Assembly (NCBI RefSeq): GCF_025263265.1
Contig: NZ_CP079869.1
Location: 4,774,001 to 4,838,000 of the forward strand
Source of the DNA: Mycobacterium sp. SMC-4
Lineage (GTDB): Bacteria > Actinomycetota > Actinomycetes > Mycobacteriales > Mycobacteriaceae
Reading direction: 5' to 3'
DNA: 64,000 bases
Below are positions 62,371-64,000 of this stretch, in pieces; position 1 is the stretch's first letter, and each line of letters starts with the position of its first letter. Below the pieces are notes generated by a model. The model saw nothing but the letters and a program-made list of their open reading frames with translations. It had not been told where the DNA came from and ran no database searches. Position numbers and translations under genes: made by a program.

Positions 62371-63276
62371 TCAACCAACCAGGGCCGCCGTGCTGAAGGC
62401 TTGCGAAGTCCGCGCTGCTAGGTACTCGGGCCGTGGCTGCTCCGCTCGATACGGTGCAGTCAAACGGTTCTCGACTGAGTTGAACACCAGGAAGATGTTC
62501 GACCGCGGATAGGGCGTGATGTTCGAACCAGATCCGTGCATGATGTTGCAGTCGAACCACAGCGCCGTTCCTGCGGGTCCGGTCACCTGATCGATGCCGA
62601 ACCGGTGTGCAGCGTCAGTCAGTGTGGCGCGGTCGGGCACCCCGATCTCCTGCTTGACCAATGACGACGTGTGGTTGTCCCGCGGCGTGGCACCGACGCA
62701 GGGGTAGAACACCTGGTGCGAACCGGGCATCACCATCAGCGAACCGTTGAACGAAAAGTTCTCGGTCAGCGCGATCGAGCAGGACACTGCACGCATCTCC
62801 GGCATACCGTCCTCGGCATGCCAGGTCTCGAAGTCGGAGTGCCAGTAGAAGCCGCTGCCGGTGAAGCCCGGCATCAGGTTGATGCGGGCCTGATGAAGGT
62901 AGACGTCGCTGCCCAGGAGTTGGCGCGCGATCGGCAACACCGTGTCGAGTGTGACGACCTCGGAGATCACCTCACTGAACAGGTGTGGCTCGAACACCGA
63001 TCGGACACTGCCGCCGGGTTCGCGCACGATCCGAGGGTCATCGGAGTCCGCGCGAGCAGCGATCCGGTCGAGTTCGCACTGCAAGGTCGGCAACCACGTC
63101 GACTCGACGGCTTCAGGACACACCAGGTAACCGCACGTATCCATGGTGAGCAACTGGTTGTCGTTGAGTGGCCCGCTGCCCGGCGTGCCCCACACCGTCG
63201 GTTCTCTGCGGCTGATGGGCTCAATCCGGTGGTCGAGCCGGGTCGGATACGGGTCGGTGAACTCGCTGGAGGTCAA
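62371..63276 (-). CDS. ectD: Ectoine hydroxylase EctD
   Basis: A 301-residue Fe(II)/2-oxoglutarate dioxygenase of the phytanoyl-CoA family. GFYWHSDFETWHAEDGMPEMRA holds the His-x-Asp iron ligands and ALWFDCNIMHGSGSNITPYPRSN the distal His and 2-oxoglutarate residues. It converts ectoine to 5-hydroxyectoine. TTG 63276 is preferred because it overlaps the ectC stop (TTGA) and gives the family length; the frame is open to 63354. It is the last gene of ectB-ectC-ectD. Confidence 0.93.
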   Translation of the reverse strand: MTSSEFTDPYPTRLDHRIEPISRREPTVWGTPGSGPLNDNQLLTMDTCGYLVCPEAVESTWLPTLQCELDRIAARADSDDPRIVREPGGSVRSVFEPHLFSEVISEVVTLDTVLPIARQLLGSDVYLHQARINLMPGFTGSGFYWHSDFETWHAEDGMPEMRAVSCSIALTENFSFNGSLMVMPGSHQVFYPCVGATPRDNHTSSLVKQEIGVPDRATLTDAAHRFGIDQVTGPAGTALWFDCNIMHGSGSNITPYPRSNIFLVFNSVENRLTAPYRAEQPRPEYLAARTSQAFSTAALVG

Positions 63277-63665
63277 TTGACTTGCACCGCCGCGGGGTAA
63301 GCGCCGTTCTCGTCGTGCACCTCCTGGCCGGTGACCGGAGGATTGAACACGCACAACATCCGCATCGTGGTGTCACAGGCGACACGGTGCCGCTCGTGGC
63401 CGTTGAGCAGATACATCGTGCCGGCACGCAGCGGGTAATCCTGGCCGGTCTCGAGGTCGGTCAAGGTACCGGTGCCCTCCACGACCCAGACGGCTTCCAC
63501 ATGATGCTGATAGTGAAACTCGCTCACCGAGTTCGCGTCGATCGTGGTCTCGTGGAAAGAGAATCCGACACCGTCGTCAGCGAGGATGATCCTCTTGGAT
63601 CTCCAGTTCTTGGCGGCCACATCACGATCGGTGCCGGTGATCTCGTCCGTGGTGCGGACAATCAC
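63273..63665 (-). CDS. ectC: L-ectoine synthase EctC
   Basis: A 130-residue cupin. MIVRTTDEITGTDRDVAAKNWRSKRIILADDGVGFSFHETTI begins the protein, with EFHYQHHVEAVWVVEGTGTL and YLLNGHERHRV as the metal-binding cupin motifs. It closes N-gamma-acetyl-diaminobutyrate to ectoine. GTG 63665 has a strong AAAGGAGG upstream. It lies between ectB and ectD. Confidence 0.95.
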   Translation of the reverse strand: MIVRTTDEITGTDRDVAAKNWRSKRIILADDGVGFSFHETTIDANSVSEFHYQHHVEAVWVVEGTGTLTDLETGQDYPLRAGTMYLLNGHERHRVACDTTMRMLCVFNPPVTGQEVHDENGAYPAAVQVN

Positions 63666-63701
63666 GTCTGCACCTCCTTTCGCTTACGTTGTTTGGCGCT
63701 G

Positions 63702-64000
63702 TCAGCTGACGGTAGCCGCAATCGCCTCGGCGAGGATATCGATACCGGAATCGAGCTCCTCTTCCGACGTGGTCAGCGGGGGCAGCAGCTTGATGACCTC
63801 GTCGGATGGGCCGCTGGTTTCCATCAGTACGCCGCGTTCGAACGCGGCCGAGCAGGCGGCTGCCGCCAGTGGCGCATCCTCGAACTTCAGGCCCTGGGCC
63901 ATACCCCTGCCGCGTGAGCTGACACCGGGATACTGCGCGGCGATGCGATCGAGCCGTTCCCGGATCTGGCGGCCCTTGGCCAGCGTGTCCTCGACGAACG
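63702..64000 (-). CDS. ectB: Diaminobutyrate-2-oxoglutarate transaminase EctB (C-terminal part)
   Basis: About 98 C-terminal residues; the gene starts outside the window. VEDTLAKGRQIRERLDRIAAQ, SSRGRGMAQGLKFED and LLPPLTTSEEELDSGIDILAEAI match the end of EctB, a class III PLP aminotransferase that makes L-2,4-diaminobutyrate. It is 36 bp upstream of ectC in the same operon. Confidence 0.9.
   Translation of the reverse strand, partial: FVEDTLAKGRQIRERLDRIAAQYPGVSSRGRGMAQGLKFEDAPLAAAACSAAFERGVLMETSGPSDEVIKLLPPLTTSEEELDSGIDILAEAIAATVS

Overview
The window is high-GC actinobacterial DNA that reads as a fast-growing Mycobacterium (Mycolicibacterium-type). Its backbone matches, gene by gene, the cholesterol-catabolic locus of M. 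tuberculosis (roughly Rv3506 and Rv3515c-Rv3553). It carries PGRS-like and MPT63-like proteins and many leaderless-type GTG/ATG starts. An ectoine operon and an allantoin cluster suggest an environmental, osmotolerant species. No tRNA, rRNA, CRISPR array or insertion sequence was seen.

Layout. 1-4601 (+): two tandem FadD17-like acyl-CoA ligases (the first cut by the window edge), a KstD-like flavoprotein and a second KshA-type Rieske oxygenase, all overlapping. 4611-8400: a nitronate-monooxygenase-like flavoprotein, a 32-bp tandem repeat, then divergent fadD19/echA19. 8575-13200: an inserted purine-catabolic block (NCS1 permease, allantoinase PuuE, allantoicase, an HpcH/HpaI-type DUF6986 protein). 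13264-19666: cyp142, an acetoacetate-decarboxylase-fold gene, an F420-type oxidoreductase, and a DUF35-ltp4-ltp3 operon. 19663-21496: a TetR/MFS pair. 21649-26315: kshA, a His-rich protein, and a sulfotransferase/SDR/DUF1214 operon. 26402-36520: an accessory block (IclR, PGRS-like protein, RecQ-like helicase, SARP/BTAD ATPase regulator, small secreted protein, hemolysin-III, hemophore-like). 36667-42057: hsaEGF and kstD-hydratase. 42071-45865: a second accessory block (membrane proteins, second PGRS-like protein, MPT63-like protein). 45918-53187: the igr operon (cyp125, chsE1, chsE2, chsH2, chsH1, ltp2) divergent from fadA5. 53187-59292: a Ddn-like protein, two SDRs and the KstR2-type ring C/D genes echA20-ipdA-ipdB-ipdC. 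59424-64000: an alcohol dehydrogenase, a secreted lipase-like protein and ectB-ectC-ectD.

How they work together. FadD19, CYP125/CYP142, EchA19, FadA5, ChsE1/E2, ChsH1/H2, Ltp2 and Ltp3/Ltp4 shorten the sterol side chain. KstD and KshA open ring B. HsaE/G/F clear the C5 fragment from rings A/B. EchA20 and IpdA/B/C open the remaining C/D rings. Eight sites fit the KstR operator TnnAACnnGTTnnA and one fits the KstR2 operator AnCAAGnnCTTGnT, and all lie at the expected promoters. Several of these promoters look leaderless, with a TANNNT -10 box 6-7 nt before the start codon, inside or touching the operator.

Most unusual points: an 11-bp-phased triple repeat between the SARP gene and a small secreted Cys-containing protein; two MPKH-starting PGRS-like proteins at the sites where M. 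tuberculosis carries PPE61/62 and PPE63; the allantoin block inside the cholesterol locus; the 32-bp repeat that carries the ribosome-binding site of the next gene; and an operator-like palindrome across the start codon of a leaderless MFS gene.
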